Assembly: GCA_037892935.1 (NCBI GenBank)
Contig: JAYXKI010000008.1
Coordinates: 372,001 to 436,000, forward strand
Reading direction: 5' to 3'
Source: Phlebopus portentosus
Taxonomy: Eukaryota > Basidiomycota > Agaricomycetes > Boletales > Boletinellaceae
DNA: 64,000 nucleotides
The notes under the pieces were generated by a model. The model was not told where the DNA came from. It worked only from the letters and a program-made list of their open reading frames with translations, and searched no databases. The position numbers and the translations under genes were made by a program. Of the stretch, positions 36,881-46,365 are shown in pieces. Every line of letters begins with the position of its first letter. Within the stretch, counting starts at the first letter, position 1.

Positions 36881-38277
36881 ATGTCCTCCTCAGCACCATC
36901 TGTACCCCTTCCGCGCAAGGACAGACGCCAAAATGCTACGTCAGAGACTTTGAATGGCAACCAACCGCCGATCTGGGCAGTCGCAACCGCGGAGGACGAT
37001 ACCGGTGCGGACGCACCTCTCCCGTCCAAATGCGATCGGCATAGCTCGAGAAGAGACGGCATCTGTTGTAAAGAGCTGAAAGGCGACGATGAGCGTAGCT
37101 TAGTTGATCCGGATGTTGTGCGAGATGTGTGAGTAGTTGATTCTTTCTTACGGTATTTCGTTCTTCGGTGGCACTTCTGGAAGGTTGTTGAAAGTGGACG
37201 GTGTGATCCCATCAGCTAGCTATCTACGAGAGGTTGTATCTCGAATAACGAGGGTGCATTTTTATCTCTACTTCATTTCGGCGATGCGTCGGACGGTATG
37301 CTGGCGAATGATACATACATACATGGATGCTGAAAGATTCCTTGCTTCTGTCTCGATCTCGTACACGAAGCCTTTTGGCTAACAGTCCCTTATTTTCAGA
37401 ATTATTGGTCTATCAGATGGCCTGACTGTCCCTTTCGCGTTGACAGCTGGTCTCTCCAGCCTTGGCGAATCGAAGCTCGTCGTCCTTGGTGGCGTCGCAG
37501 AACTTATCGCTGGTGCTATTTCAATGGGCGTCGGTGGTTTCCGTAAGTCTCACTGGCTATTCCCGCTATCAGACTTCGAAGACTGAATTCATCATTAATA
37601 ATAGTTGCTTCTCAATCCGAACGTGATCACTATCATTTCCTCCGTAAACAGACATCTGCACGCGTATTGCGATCATGTGCCGGAGAGATGGAGCGAGAGG
37701 TACATACCATACTGGGTCCGATTGGCTTGGACGAGAAGCTTTCTCGCGTCGTGGCGCAAAGTTTACTCGCCCTCGAGATGGAAACTGAGTCCCAAAACGG
37801 TATCAATGGTTCTGCGAGTGGGGGAGATACCGAATCCAATAGTCTTCGATGGAGTAAAGACGTGGGCTTAACCGCATTCCTGCTCAAATTCGGGGAGGGG
37901 ATGGGTACGTGAACTATTAATTACCATTGAATCGCCACAAGTTCGAATTCTGATGTGCAACTTTGCTACTTCTAGAGGAAGTACCCACGAAACGATTGTA
38001 TATTTCGGCATTTACCATCGGAATGGGCTACCTACTCGGAGGCCTCATACCTCTCTTTCCCTATTTCTTCATCCCACGGGCGCATATTGCATTAATATAC
38101 AGCGTGATTGTTACTGGCGTAACGTTATTAGTTTTCGGCGTTGTGAAACAGCATGTGAGCGGAGGAGAAGGCGGATTCCGTGGGTACGCTTGGGGTGCCG
38201 TAAGCACATTGTTTGTAGGCGGTATGGCTGCAGGCGCCGCGTATGGTATTGTCGCTGCTCTGGAGCGCGGAGATTGA
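36881..38277 (+). CDS. CCC1: CCC1/VIT1-type vacuolar iron/manganese transporter
   Basis: ATG at 36881 (MSSSAPSVPLPRKDRRQN). Exon 1 is a polar N-terminus ending DERSLVDPDVVRD. It splices over about 270 nt into VIIGLSDGLTVPFALTAGLS, the VIT1 signature first helix, then SKLVVLGGVAELIAGAISMG. Exon 3 is a cytosolic helical domain (ASQSERDHYHFLR to FLLKFGEGM). Exon 4 has KRLYISAFTIGMGYLLGGLI, PLFPYFFIPRAHIAL and a last helix pair, ending AALERGD. Family members move Fe2+ or Mn2+ into the vacuole and protect from metal excess. All conserved Gly and acidic positions appear intact. Confidence 0.92.
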
Positions 38278-38649
38278 ACACCTCTCATCTCTTACGGCTA
38301 CGAACCTGGCGTTGGTTAGGACGCCTCCTTTCGAAAAAAATTCAAGCTGGTTCGCCGCTCGGCATACACATATAATCATTGCTTGACGGCTACCTCGATG
38401 TATTTCTTGATAGTATCAGTACCTGTGCTTTTTCTCTATCCCTCTGCTTAGCTTTGTTAGTCATAGGAGTTATTTTCGTGGAGAACGGTTACTGCTCGTC
38501 GAAGGGACTTTCACATTGCTGCTATCCTCCACTTGTTTGTTTTAATGTAATGTATCAAAGTCATCGAACGTGCGATATCAATTCTTTGCCGTTTCTCCTA
38601 ATTCGGTCTGACCTATTTTACAACTCTACTATCTAACGCTGCTCTAGCT
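38278..38649. other. Intergenic, 3' of CCC1
   Basis: T-rich 3' region; no gene seen. The accessory island starts immediately to the right. Confidence 0.45.
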
Positions 38650-39095
38650 CTAAACTTACATGTGGAAGGGTTGAAGTGGCCATTGGACACTCCCTCAAGA
38701 ACTTGGAGGTAATAGGACCGATTCAATCTAACTATTACCTCCGTGATAAGACAAGTCATAGGTAGATAAGACCATGATATGATTTCAATAACCTTACAGA
38801 ACTGGAGATCAGGACTATTTTGCACGGCAGGGAGTGATACTGGTGCAGTACTCACGATGGATGTGGTTCCTTTTGATCTCAACCTGATATCAGTCTAAAT
38901 AGTGCAGGCAATCCTGGTCAAGTTACTTCAGCTGTGAACAAATTTGGTTTTTCATTGCAAATAAATTGATTTTGTTTTTCTTGAATATTCAATGAGCTTT
39001 ATAAATTCTGCACAGATTCAAACTGGCAATGAAGGCACCAAATATATTTCTTCTTTCTTTCTCTCATTGACCTAGTTGTTTACAGTGAGCAAAAA
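38650..39095 (+). repeat. Island repeat: 3'-flank of acidic-protein gene, leftmost copy
   Basis: Aligns by eye with the flanks at about 47940-48130 and 54870-55200: GGTAGATAAGACC, TTTCAATAACC, GTGGTTCCTTTTGATC, AATCCTGGTCAAGTTACTT and TTTTGTTTTTCTTGAATATTC. The associated acidic-protein gene itself is missing. This marks the left limit of the array, interrupted by the Tc1-like element. Confidence 0.7.
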
Positions 39096-40320
39096 AAGTG
39101 TTGACATATTGATATAATTTTTGTTGTTGAGACTGTAACAATTCAACCACTTATGCTATGATCATTCTAAGACCACCACTGGAAAACCATGAATCTTAGC
39201 TTTCAGACAATATATATAATATTAGCAAAATTCAAAAAATTACAGGCATCTGAAACAGATAATCTTATGTTAATGCTTTTTTTACTAACATTTCTTAGGT
39301 ACAAAAATTGATCTAAATTAACTTAGTGTGCCCCCCTTGGCCTTAATCACTGCTGCAACCCTTCTAGATATGTTCTCTATCAAATTCTGATAAACCTCTG
39401 TAAGAATTACATCTCACTGCTTCTGCACCCTCTCTCACAGCTTGAAAATACTACTTGATAGTCTCTCATACTCCTTCAGCCTATTCTTCACATACTTTTA
39501 AAGGTGTTCAATGAGATTAAGGTCTGCTGACTGTATTGGCCATAGCATCACCACAAAACTATAGTTTTTTTTAGCTAGTTGGTAGTCATCTAGATATATG
39601 CTTAGGTTATTATCTTGCTGAAAATATCTTCATCAACCTCTAGACAGTAATGCTCAAGAGTTTCCTAAAGTTTATCCTTTAATATCTAGGTATAGAGCTA
39701 TTAGGAGTGCTGTAGATCTTACAATACCAACTGGGCCAAAAGGCCACAATATCAAGCTTAGCTTAATAACTGGTCTACAGTATATATGCCAGTAATGCTA
39801 GTTTCCTAATAAACAACCCCTCTTAGACTTCTGTAGTTGGAGAGGTGTTTGGAGTGATATTTGGAGATAGTAGAGTGGTTAAGACCCATGATAGAGGCAA
39901 TATCTCAAGTAGATCTGCTGTTCTTAAGAAGAGAGAGGAGTTGCTGCTTCTGTGCTGCAGAGAGAGACTTCATGGTGAATGTGGTTGATGTTAAATGGTT
40001 GTTCTTCAAAGTTCAACATTATATATGAATCACATGATCGACTGTTCCATTTAGAAGGTAAAATCATGCAAAACGGCGGTCTAGCGGAACCTGAGTTATA
40101 GATTTTTTTATATCTTAGAAATGCTGGCAAAAAAAGCATTGGTTTATCTGTCCCGGATGCCTGTAATTTTCGTAATTTTTCGAATTTTGCCACACTATAT
40201 ATCGCCTGAAAGCTACGATTCAGGGCTTTTCAACGGTGGTCGCCATCATATTCTTTCACTAATGCTGTATCTAGCATTTATTGTTACATATTTGTACAAA
40301 CCCGCATTTTTACAACATTG
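39096..40320 (-). mobile_element. Degenerate Tc1-like DNA transposon
   Basis: Long terminal inverted repeats: 39170-39298 pairs with 40115-40245, sharing GAAT-TAGCTTTCAG, CAAAATTC-AAAAA, TTACAGGCATC and AATGCTTTTTTT. Similarity fades outwards, so exact ends are uncertain. Between them lies a minus-strand transposase relic. The left repeat has TpG/CpA where the right repeat keeps CpG, for example CATCTGAAACAG against CATCCGGGACAG. Confidence 0.8.
39330..39973 (-). pseudogene. Tc1-like transposase relic
   Basis: Starts MKSLSAAQKQQLLSLLKNS at 39973. A helix-turn-helix remnant DIASIMGLNHSTISKY is readable, and the C-terminal landmarks of Tc1 transposases survive: VIWPIQSADLNLIEHL-type block, KYVKNRLKEYERL, NLIENISRRVAAVIKAKGGH. 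Many in-frame stops (TAA/TAG/TGA) break it, and the region is strongly AT-biased. It cannot be active. Confidence 0.8.
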
Positions 40321-40413
40321 AGACGGTGCAATATCAAGGCGAGAAAATCCTGCATAGTAGACATCATCCAATGATCCCGATCAAGAAAACTGAATTAGAA
40401 GTCCCCCTCTACA

Positions 40414-42216
40414 CTATCCGACCTTGAGGTGATACACACTGCGTAACATGTGTGCATGTGATTTCGCTACCTTGATATCATCACAACCACCCATGGCCTC
40501 CTTGATTGGACATGTCACCACGACAAGGTCCATATACCGCGCTCCAAGTTTTTCAAGCCACAACAATCCATCCACCTTGATTTCATGCTTCTTTCTGACT
40601 GTCACTTGGAAGAGAGTCGCGATCGAACCTGGGGTGAAAACGAATGCATCGAACGAGACCTGAGACTTCGATAAGGGAATATAAAAAGCATAATCCAATG
40701 TCAGCTGCTCCCCCTCCGCGAAGCTGATTCTTCGCACAGCCTGGAATGATCCTGATGATACGTTGCGGATAGAAATGTCCCCTATGTCTAGTAGTCCCTG
40801 CCATCCCAAGCGTAAATACTGAATTATAGACGCCTCATCGTAATGCCAATGAACATTCTTCGTCGATGGGGACTGTCTTTTCATCTTTTTCATGGGCCAT
40901 TCGCAACCCTCCGGGGACTGCTCGAGGAACAATCTCTCCAGCAGATAACCTGCGCTAGCCCTGGTGAAAGCGTTCGTGACGAAATAATGGTATAGATCTG
41001 CCGTAGCCACCCTGTGGACCCTTCGCAAATGCTCATGTACTTTCTCGGTAAGATACCTAGTGGGTATTCCCACAATGCATTGTGTCCTGTTCTTTGGATG
41101 TGGAGTGCTAAAAAGGTACAGATGGGAAAAGTATTCATCAAACTTGACATCCCAGATGGGCACATTGATCAATTCCTTCATGACATCGAAGTTGAGCAAG
41201 CCGATTTTCTCGTCGACAAGTTGTTCATGTGATGAAGGCTTGTTTGCACCACCATAGACGTAGCGAGCAGACGAACCGAACTTCTTGGTAAAATCCTTGA
41301 TTTGCTGTCCCGACAAGTGAGCATTATGACGCTGAAGATCTCGGCTGTAAACAATCTATCTATCAGGCCTTGCGAAGAAAATTTCAAGTTCAACATACCC
41401 AGCGATGAGTTCTTCGAGGGACCAAGGTGCCATATAAATTTTCCATGGAATTCTGTTGCCTATTTTCGTGAACCATGCGAACCTCGGAGTACACGGAGAT
41501 GCTGACTGAATAACGAATCCATCACTGGTATGACACGCCGTGATAATATCCTGGGTAACGGACCCCAGCTCTTGTCCTGAATCGACTAGAAACCAAGTTC
41601 CTTCCGGTTGCGAGACTGCGCCTAAAACATCGCTCGAGACAATGGAGACTCCCGTTGCATCGAAAAGGAAGCCATGGCTGAGTTTATCGCGAAAGACAGT
41701 GGGCTTGCCTGCGAGGAGGCGGAGTACGAGCACGTAGATAAGGAACATGCTCTTTCCTGAAAACTGGTAAATACGAAAATACAGAGGAGGACAGCTAATG
41801 TGAAACCCACCGATACCGGGTGTGCCAGTCACACTTACACCACTCATATCAAACTCTGGTAATTGGTGCCTAAACGGGTTCTCGATTTCCGACTCATGAA
41901 GGTTGACGTCGACATCCATTTCCGAGTTGTCGGCGGAGGCGCATCTGATGATTTCTCGCAAAGTATCTGAGTATTCATTCCTAACGAGGACTGCATTCAC
42001 GTTGTACTTCTCAAGCAGGTGCTGTCTGCCGTCCACACTGGTTTTCCAACAAATTACGGTGACTGTCTTTTTCCCTTTCAGACGAGCATCCGTGAAGGTG
42101 GATCCAGGGTCCCACGAAACAGGGTGCTGAGCAAAGACATCAGCGACGTTGTCCCCTTTGTTCCAGGCGGCTTCATGAAGCCTTTGTAACGAGCCCAGAA
42201 AAGTATCTTTGGACAT
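40414..42216 (-). CDS. CRN/RHSP-type P-loop NTPase-nuclease
   Basis: Three exons, about 560 aa. Exon 1 (ATG at 42216, MSKDTFLGSLQRLHEAAWNK) ends inside the Walker A loop, which is completed after a ~55 nt intron as GTPGIGKSMFLIYVLVLRLL. Exon 2 has GTWFLVDSGQELG and RFAWFTKIGNRIPWKIYMAP, then WSLEELIAG. Exon 3 continues RHNAHLSGQQIKDFTKKFG, IVGIPTRYLTEKV and a C-terminal REase-like region, SFDAFVFTPGSIATLFQVTV, HEIKVDGLLWLEKLGARYMD. This layout matches fungal proteins of the Crinkler/RHS class, an STAND-like NTPase fused to a restriction-endonuclease-fold domain and regarded as transposon-derived effectors or toxins. Here it is divergent from an acidic-protein gene. No lesion was seen. Confidence 0.82.
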
Positions 42217-42805
42217 GTAGCTCGAGACTTAAAGGTAAAAGTCGTCCGCGTGGCTTAGAGCCTGTTCGGCGGCACTGAGATCTGAGATGTGAGACTGGCC
42301 CTGACACAAAAGACGTTCTCAACTTCTCACGATCGGGGCCAAGTTCAAGGTAGGGAGGGGGCAAAAACCGGTCGACAATGCGGTCGAAAGTAGAATTGAA
42401 ATTAATAATTAATGATTGCGTCAGTGTTGTGACTTATTATGACAACATTCCCACACAGTGGGCAACTGTTATTTACTGTAAGCTTGATTTCAGGCCAGCC
42501 GCTTGAGTTCAAGGAATATAATGGACGCTGTGCTTCGCCACAATATCAATAAGTCTCATCTGATTATTGATTGTAGTCTGTAGTCCATCTTAAGAGCTGC
42601 TGGCAAATGTCGCAGAAATTGTGGCAGATCAAAGAGCCTCACAGGCAAGTATTCAAGTGGCAGTGCCGCTACGGCTTTATCCGGTCACCGGACTAAGTTG
42701 GTTCGACTTCGAGCCACGACTCGGGAAGTCGAGTATAAAGGAACTGCATCCTTCTCGTTTACCACATCCACTGCTTGACTCTTCGAAGAAACACAAGTCA
42801 TCAAT
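42217..42805. promoter_or_regulatory. Divergent promoter, CRN-type / acidic protein B1
   Basis: 589 bp spacer. The right 310 bp (from about 42490) is nearly the same as 49778-50094 upstream of B4; the left part is unique to this module. It contains the shared island element at 42682-42717, here split by a short insertion, and TATAAA at 42734. Confidence 0.65.
42682..42739 (+). promoter_or_regulatory. Island element + TATA box (B1)
   Basis: GGTCACCGGACTAAGTTGG, TTCG, an 8-base insertion, GAGCCAC, then TATAAA at 42734-42739, 67 bp before the ATG. The same element precedes B3, B4, B6 and one pseudogene. Confidence 0.7.
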
Positions 42806-43484
42806 ATGTCGAAAGAGATTCAGAAAGGCGTCTCGCTCCTATCCATTTGCTCAGATGAAACGATCAGAGATCGCGAGCAACCAAAGAAGTATGTACAAAG
42901 GTCGTGCTTTCTATGTCGATTTGTCCTAACACTGTAGCAGAGAGCAAAAACACCGCCGACCGGAGCATTGGATCTATGGATTTCGTTTCAAGAATCTCCA
43001 TGCTCGTCAAATCGCGCAGAAATATGGCCTGCCGTGGAAGTCACGTCCGTTTAGCACATTGCAGAAAGTTATCGATTATATTGAGGCTCTCTCCGGCGAT
43101 TCATGGAGACTCGAGACGATCCCCCGTCACCGAGTCTTCGGTAATGCTCGCATTATATATTTTGCCGAAGACGATGAACGCAAGCGACTCAGCAATCTAG
43201 AAGCCACCGAGGAAGAGATGGACAAAGTACGCAAAGTTCTAGGTTTCCCGAGCGGTACAAAACCTAAATGGTATTGCTGCGATGGTCGGAGCGACTGTGA
43301 CGACGATGCGGACAGTAGTGACGATGAAGTCTTTCCAGGTATGAAACCCGCCCCGCCCCGACCACCGCCGATCGAAGGAGACTCGGACAGTGATATGTCT
43401 GATGACAGCGATAGCGATATGGATTTTGACAGCGACTGGACTTATGACCCAAATGAAGAAGACGGTGTTGACGCTAAGGAGTAA
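42806..43484 (+). CDS. Island acidic-tail protein B1
   Basis: Two exons (42806-42888 and 42938-43484), 209 aa. The N-terminus is MSKEIQKGVSLLSICSDET; the core has HWIYGFRFKNLHARQIAQKY, GLPWKSRPFSTLQKVIDYIE, ARIIYFAEDDERKRL, EATEEEMDKVRKVLGFPSGT and KPKWYCCDGR. The last 75 residues are Pro-rich and then intensely acidic (SDSDMSDDSDSDMDFDSDW). I do not recognise the family. The acidic tail suggests a nuclear or nucleic-acid-mimicking protein. The acceptor is a NAGNAG (TAGCAG), giving two in-frame options. It is divergent from the CRN-type gene. An immunity or regulator role is inference. Confidence 0.82.
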
Positions 43485-44300
43485 AGTACTCAGCGATGTG
43501 TGCAGTGCTCTCTTCAGTGGGCGTCTCTTATACCGCTGTTATTTCGTATCTCAGCTAACAACTCTTTCTCAAACGATCTTTATTGTTGCATATGTAATGT
43601 TATCGTTACCGAATCAGTCAAGACACATATTACGGCCAAAATCCTGCGCAGACGCTACAATGAAATCGGTTGCCCGATGACCAATTGAGTTTGGATGAGC
43701 AACTGCAAAGTTGCGTCTTTGGGAGTGTATCTTCTCTTCGAAATCATGGGATTCAGTGCGTAGTCATGGCTGATAAAAAGCTCAGTGGTGTCCCAAGATA
43801 GTAGGAATGTTCGACGAGTCTTTCACTGCCCGGAAGAATTTCAATAAGGCCAAGACGAGCTTGAAGTTCCAATCATTGTCTGGCATTTTATAGTAAACAA
43901 ACTATGACCAGATCGAAGGATTGAACGTCTCGTGTGCAACGAGTGGGCGCTCGACCTATTCAGCTCAGATCTGCCTTCCAGGACGATGTTATCACTTGTG
44001 CCTCTCGATTTAGCGTAAGCAATACGGCGACAACAAATATACCATTGCCCTGGAAATGGCGGCTCTACACATGTTAAAGTTGTAAATACCTAACAACGAT
44101 GCGATTCTAAGGACAACAAGGAGATACTGATTCATTACTTCAGAAACAGTTCAAAAATCCCCTAGGTCAATCTCAACAGAATTTGCGACAATGCAATGCT
44201 CTCAAATAATGCATGCGATCCCAGTCATATTACTTCCGTTGCGGACGGATTGGTTTTGGGTTTCTTGAATACACAATCAACCTTTTTTATATAATGCACC
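43485..44300 (+). repeat. Island 3'-flank repeat with rtf1 fragment (after B1)
   Basis: Matches 50778-51480 and, from 43740 on, 60170-60650. Landmarks: TTCAGTGCGTAGTCATGGCTG, GTGTCCCAAGATA, TTCGACGAGTCTTT, ATACCATTGCCCTGGAAA. At 44149-44206 it contains a copy of the last codons of rtf1 (reverse strand) before switching to an AATGCATGCGATCCCAGTCA block. No gene. Confidence 0.75.
44149..44206 (-). repeat. Copy of the rtf1 3' coding end
   Basis: Reads GTTCAAAAATCCCCTAGGTC, AATCTCAACAGAATTTGCGA and CAATG...CTCTCAAA. This matches 60601-60653, which encodes the rtf1 C-terminus (SVEIDLGDF and stop). It is a footprint of duplication from the rtf1 border. Confidence 0.8.
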
Positions 44301-44540
44301 GACATCATCACGTTTATTCTATGCGGAGTTCAATACTGGCTTTGGAAGGTCATCAACAGCGCTAACGTTCTCTTATTTCTCTCTGACTACGGTCCGACGT
44401 CGGGTGAAAGAGTCCTCTCATTATCCCGTGAACTCGCTGCCGATAAATCTGCAGGTATGTGATCATTGAGTTGGACAAGCTGGGTCATTCGGTCTGTCGA
44501 ATCAAGCTAATGAACCTAGTGTTGAAGTTAGTACCGTCAT

Positions 44541-44950
44541 GAACGCTGGGTCCATGGATAGCATTTCCAGAATCGTCATGCTCGTCTCATGGAAGATTCA
44601 ACCAATGAGTATCTTTCAATGCAATACTGGACGACACCACTGCCGTTACTCGTACGCCGTTTAGGCTTCGCCTGGGTTCTCGTCTTGGAACCACGGGACC
44701 TTCTCGTATCAAATAGTCGGAAGTTTGTGCTAAAGAGATTGATAGGTACGAGAACTCTTGGGTCCTCCCAAAGGAACAAAACCTAAATGGTACAAGCGCT
44801 ATTGCTGCGAACAGTTTCGGATGACTTGTCTGCGGAGACTGACGGAAGCTTCATGAGTGATGAAAGCTACGACAGCGATGGCAGCCGTTACAATAGTAGC
44901 ATTGACTACGAGAGTGACAATAGCGATTTCAAGATCAAGAAGTCAACTGA
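44541..44950 (+). pseudogene. Acidic-tail family pseudogene (psi-B2)
   Basis: Fragmented copy: an HFKNRHARL-like segment with a stop, LVRRLGFAWVLVLEPRDL from a shifted frame, PKGTKPKWY across a frame break, then DESYDSDGSRYNSSIDYESD. Exon 1 is not found. Its tail is closest to B3/B6. Confidence 0.7.
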
Positions 44951-45348
44951 TTCTCCACTGTATGTACTGCCCACTTCACATTTGTATTCCCCGACGCCAT
45001 CGTTACTTGTGATAAACCAGACCCAGTTTACTTACAGCGGATGATCTGGCCGAAACAACATATAAGCGGTCAGTTCAATGAGTTTTATTTCCCGAACGAA
45101 TACATCTGGCTGCTTGGACGATGTTCTCACTTCGCACTACAGTGCTTGGCAGCAAAGAAACATGTATTCGGTATTAGTTCATATTTATAGCATTGAAACA
45201 TTTGCGTCATTCACGCTTTATACAGCATAATGGAGATACGTTTAGAACTTTCGAAGGTTATAGACAGAGTGTCCTTCGTCCGATGCAAGGCTTTCCTGGT
45301 CGTGACATCAGCAGGACAATAACTTTAGAACTCAAAGATTACGCACCT
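44951..45348. other. Island spacer, duplicated at 51920-52256
   Basis: No gene seen. Shares ATAAGCGGTCAGTTCAATGA, TTTATTTCC and TTTAGAACTTTCGAA with the region before A3. Confidence 0.55.
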
Positions 45349-46365
45349 TCACTTTTCGCGGAATTCTCTGGAGTCAGGCAGGTCATAAATAGCTTGCAAC
45401 ATATTTTGCATTTCGGCATCGCTTTGCTCGGTACCAAGAACGAAGTATATCGGCGGTGAATCCTCTGCATCTGGGGCATCCTGTGGTTGAGAGTCGCTTC
45501 TTTCATGCAATACATCTAGGCCTTGAGACTGGTCAGCATCTTGTCCCGCGATAGAACTCTGCGACCTGGTTTCCTCGGTGGGCATTCTCGTGGTAAGTGA
45601 TCCACTTGCCTCTGGCTGTTCATCGCGATCCGGGGAAACCAGCCCTATGTAATCATCCGACCCTTGTTCACTCAACGGAATTTCTTCGCTCTTCTCGGAG
45701 GCTGAAGGTGGCCTGTATGTCGCATCGAGATTCTTTGAAGCTGGTTTGATGCCAAGGTCATCTGGCTTAAATATACGCCAGCTCCAATAGTCACCGGCAG
45801 CCCAGATACCAACCACAACTTTCTTCTTCTTTTTCCACGTTTTCTTGGCAAACAAGCGGTCTATCTGCCGCATAAGCTGTGAACGGGCAGCGGAGAGGTC
45901 ATTGCTTATTGTTTCATCATTCGTCTCATCCGGAAAGGGTTTTATCTCTAGCAGTGCAACTGTCTTCTGTGAGATGCGACCTCTGGGAGTAAAGTGACTT
46001 CGTGAAACGTTCTTGGTCCGGTTCGAGCGTCGAAGCGGGCTGGTTTCAGCTGTCCGTTGCACAGTAAAATCCGGGATCAGCCACCGTTTCACCAGCTTGT
46101 CATCGTTATTGTGAACTGTACTGGAGACATAATGCTGAGGGCAAGGAACCAGGGTTTTGGTGGGGCCCAATAGGGAAATCAAGACGCAGTTCCACGTTGG
46201 GTACCAATAGTGTTCGAGGCCACGAAAACGAATATTCTCCTTCTGATGCTCCTTGCCTTCCTTGCGCTGCGACTCCTGCATTCTCTGTACATGCGAAATA
46301 GTCGGATACGAAATCAACTCGATTTTCTGGTTCCAGTTATCGGTAATCGACACGACATCAGACAT
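45349..46365 (-). CDS. PD-(D/E)XK nuclease-like protein A1
   Basis: Single exon, 338 aa, ATG at 46365 (MSDVVSITDNWNQK). After a Lys/Glu-rich N-terminal helix and GLEHYWYPTWNCVLISLLGP, a PD-(D/E)XK-like core appears: KRWLIPDFTVQR carries the Asp (residues ~95-105), VALLEIKPFPDE carries E-x-K (~140-150), followed by an amphipathic helix (QLMRQIDRLFAKK) and the strand KKVVVGIWAAGDYWSWRIF. The C-terminal half is Ser/Glu/Asp-rich and probably disordered, ending DLPDSREFREK. The fold assignment is inference from D...ExK and its surroundings; no activity is shown. Divergent from B3 across 601 bp. The 3' half is nearly identical to A3. Confidence 0.82.
   Translation of the reverse strand: MSDVVSITDNWNQKIELISYPTISHVQRMQESQRKEGKEHQKENIRFRGLEHYWYPTWNCVLISLLGPTKTLVPCPQHYVSSTVHNNDDKLVKRWLIPDFTVQRTAETSPLRRSNRTKNVSRSHFTPRGRISQKTVALLEIKPFPDETNDETISNDLSAARSQLMRQIDRLFAKKTWKKKKKVVVGIWAAGDYWSWRIFKPDDLGIKPASKNLDATYRPPSASEKSEEIPLSEQGSDDYIGLVSPDRDEQPEASGSLTTRMPTEETRSQSSIAGQDADQSQGLDVLHERSDSQPQDAPDAEDSPPIYFVLGTEQSDAEMQNMLQAIYDLPDSREFREK

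Noticed and set aside
37605..37871. Alternative frames inside the CCC1 exons
   Set aside because: They are shadows of the CCC1 cytosolic domain, whose frame is supported by splice phase and family motifs.
45193..45459. Plus-strand frame overlapping the A1 3' end
   Set aside because: It is antisense to A1 and its repeat flank; the same frame is not kept at the A3 copy.
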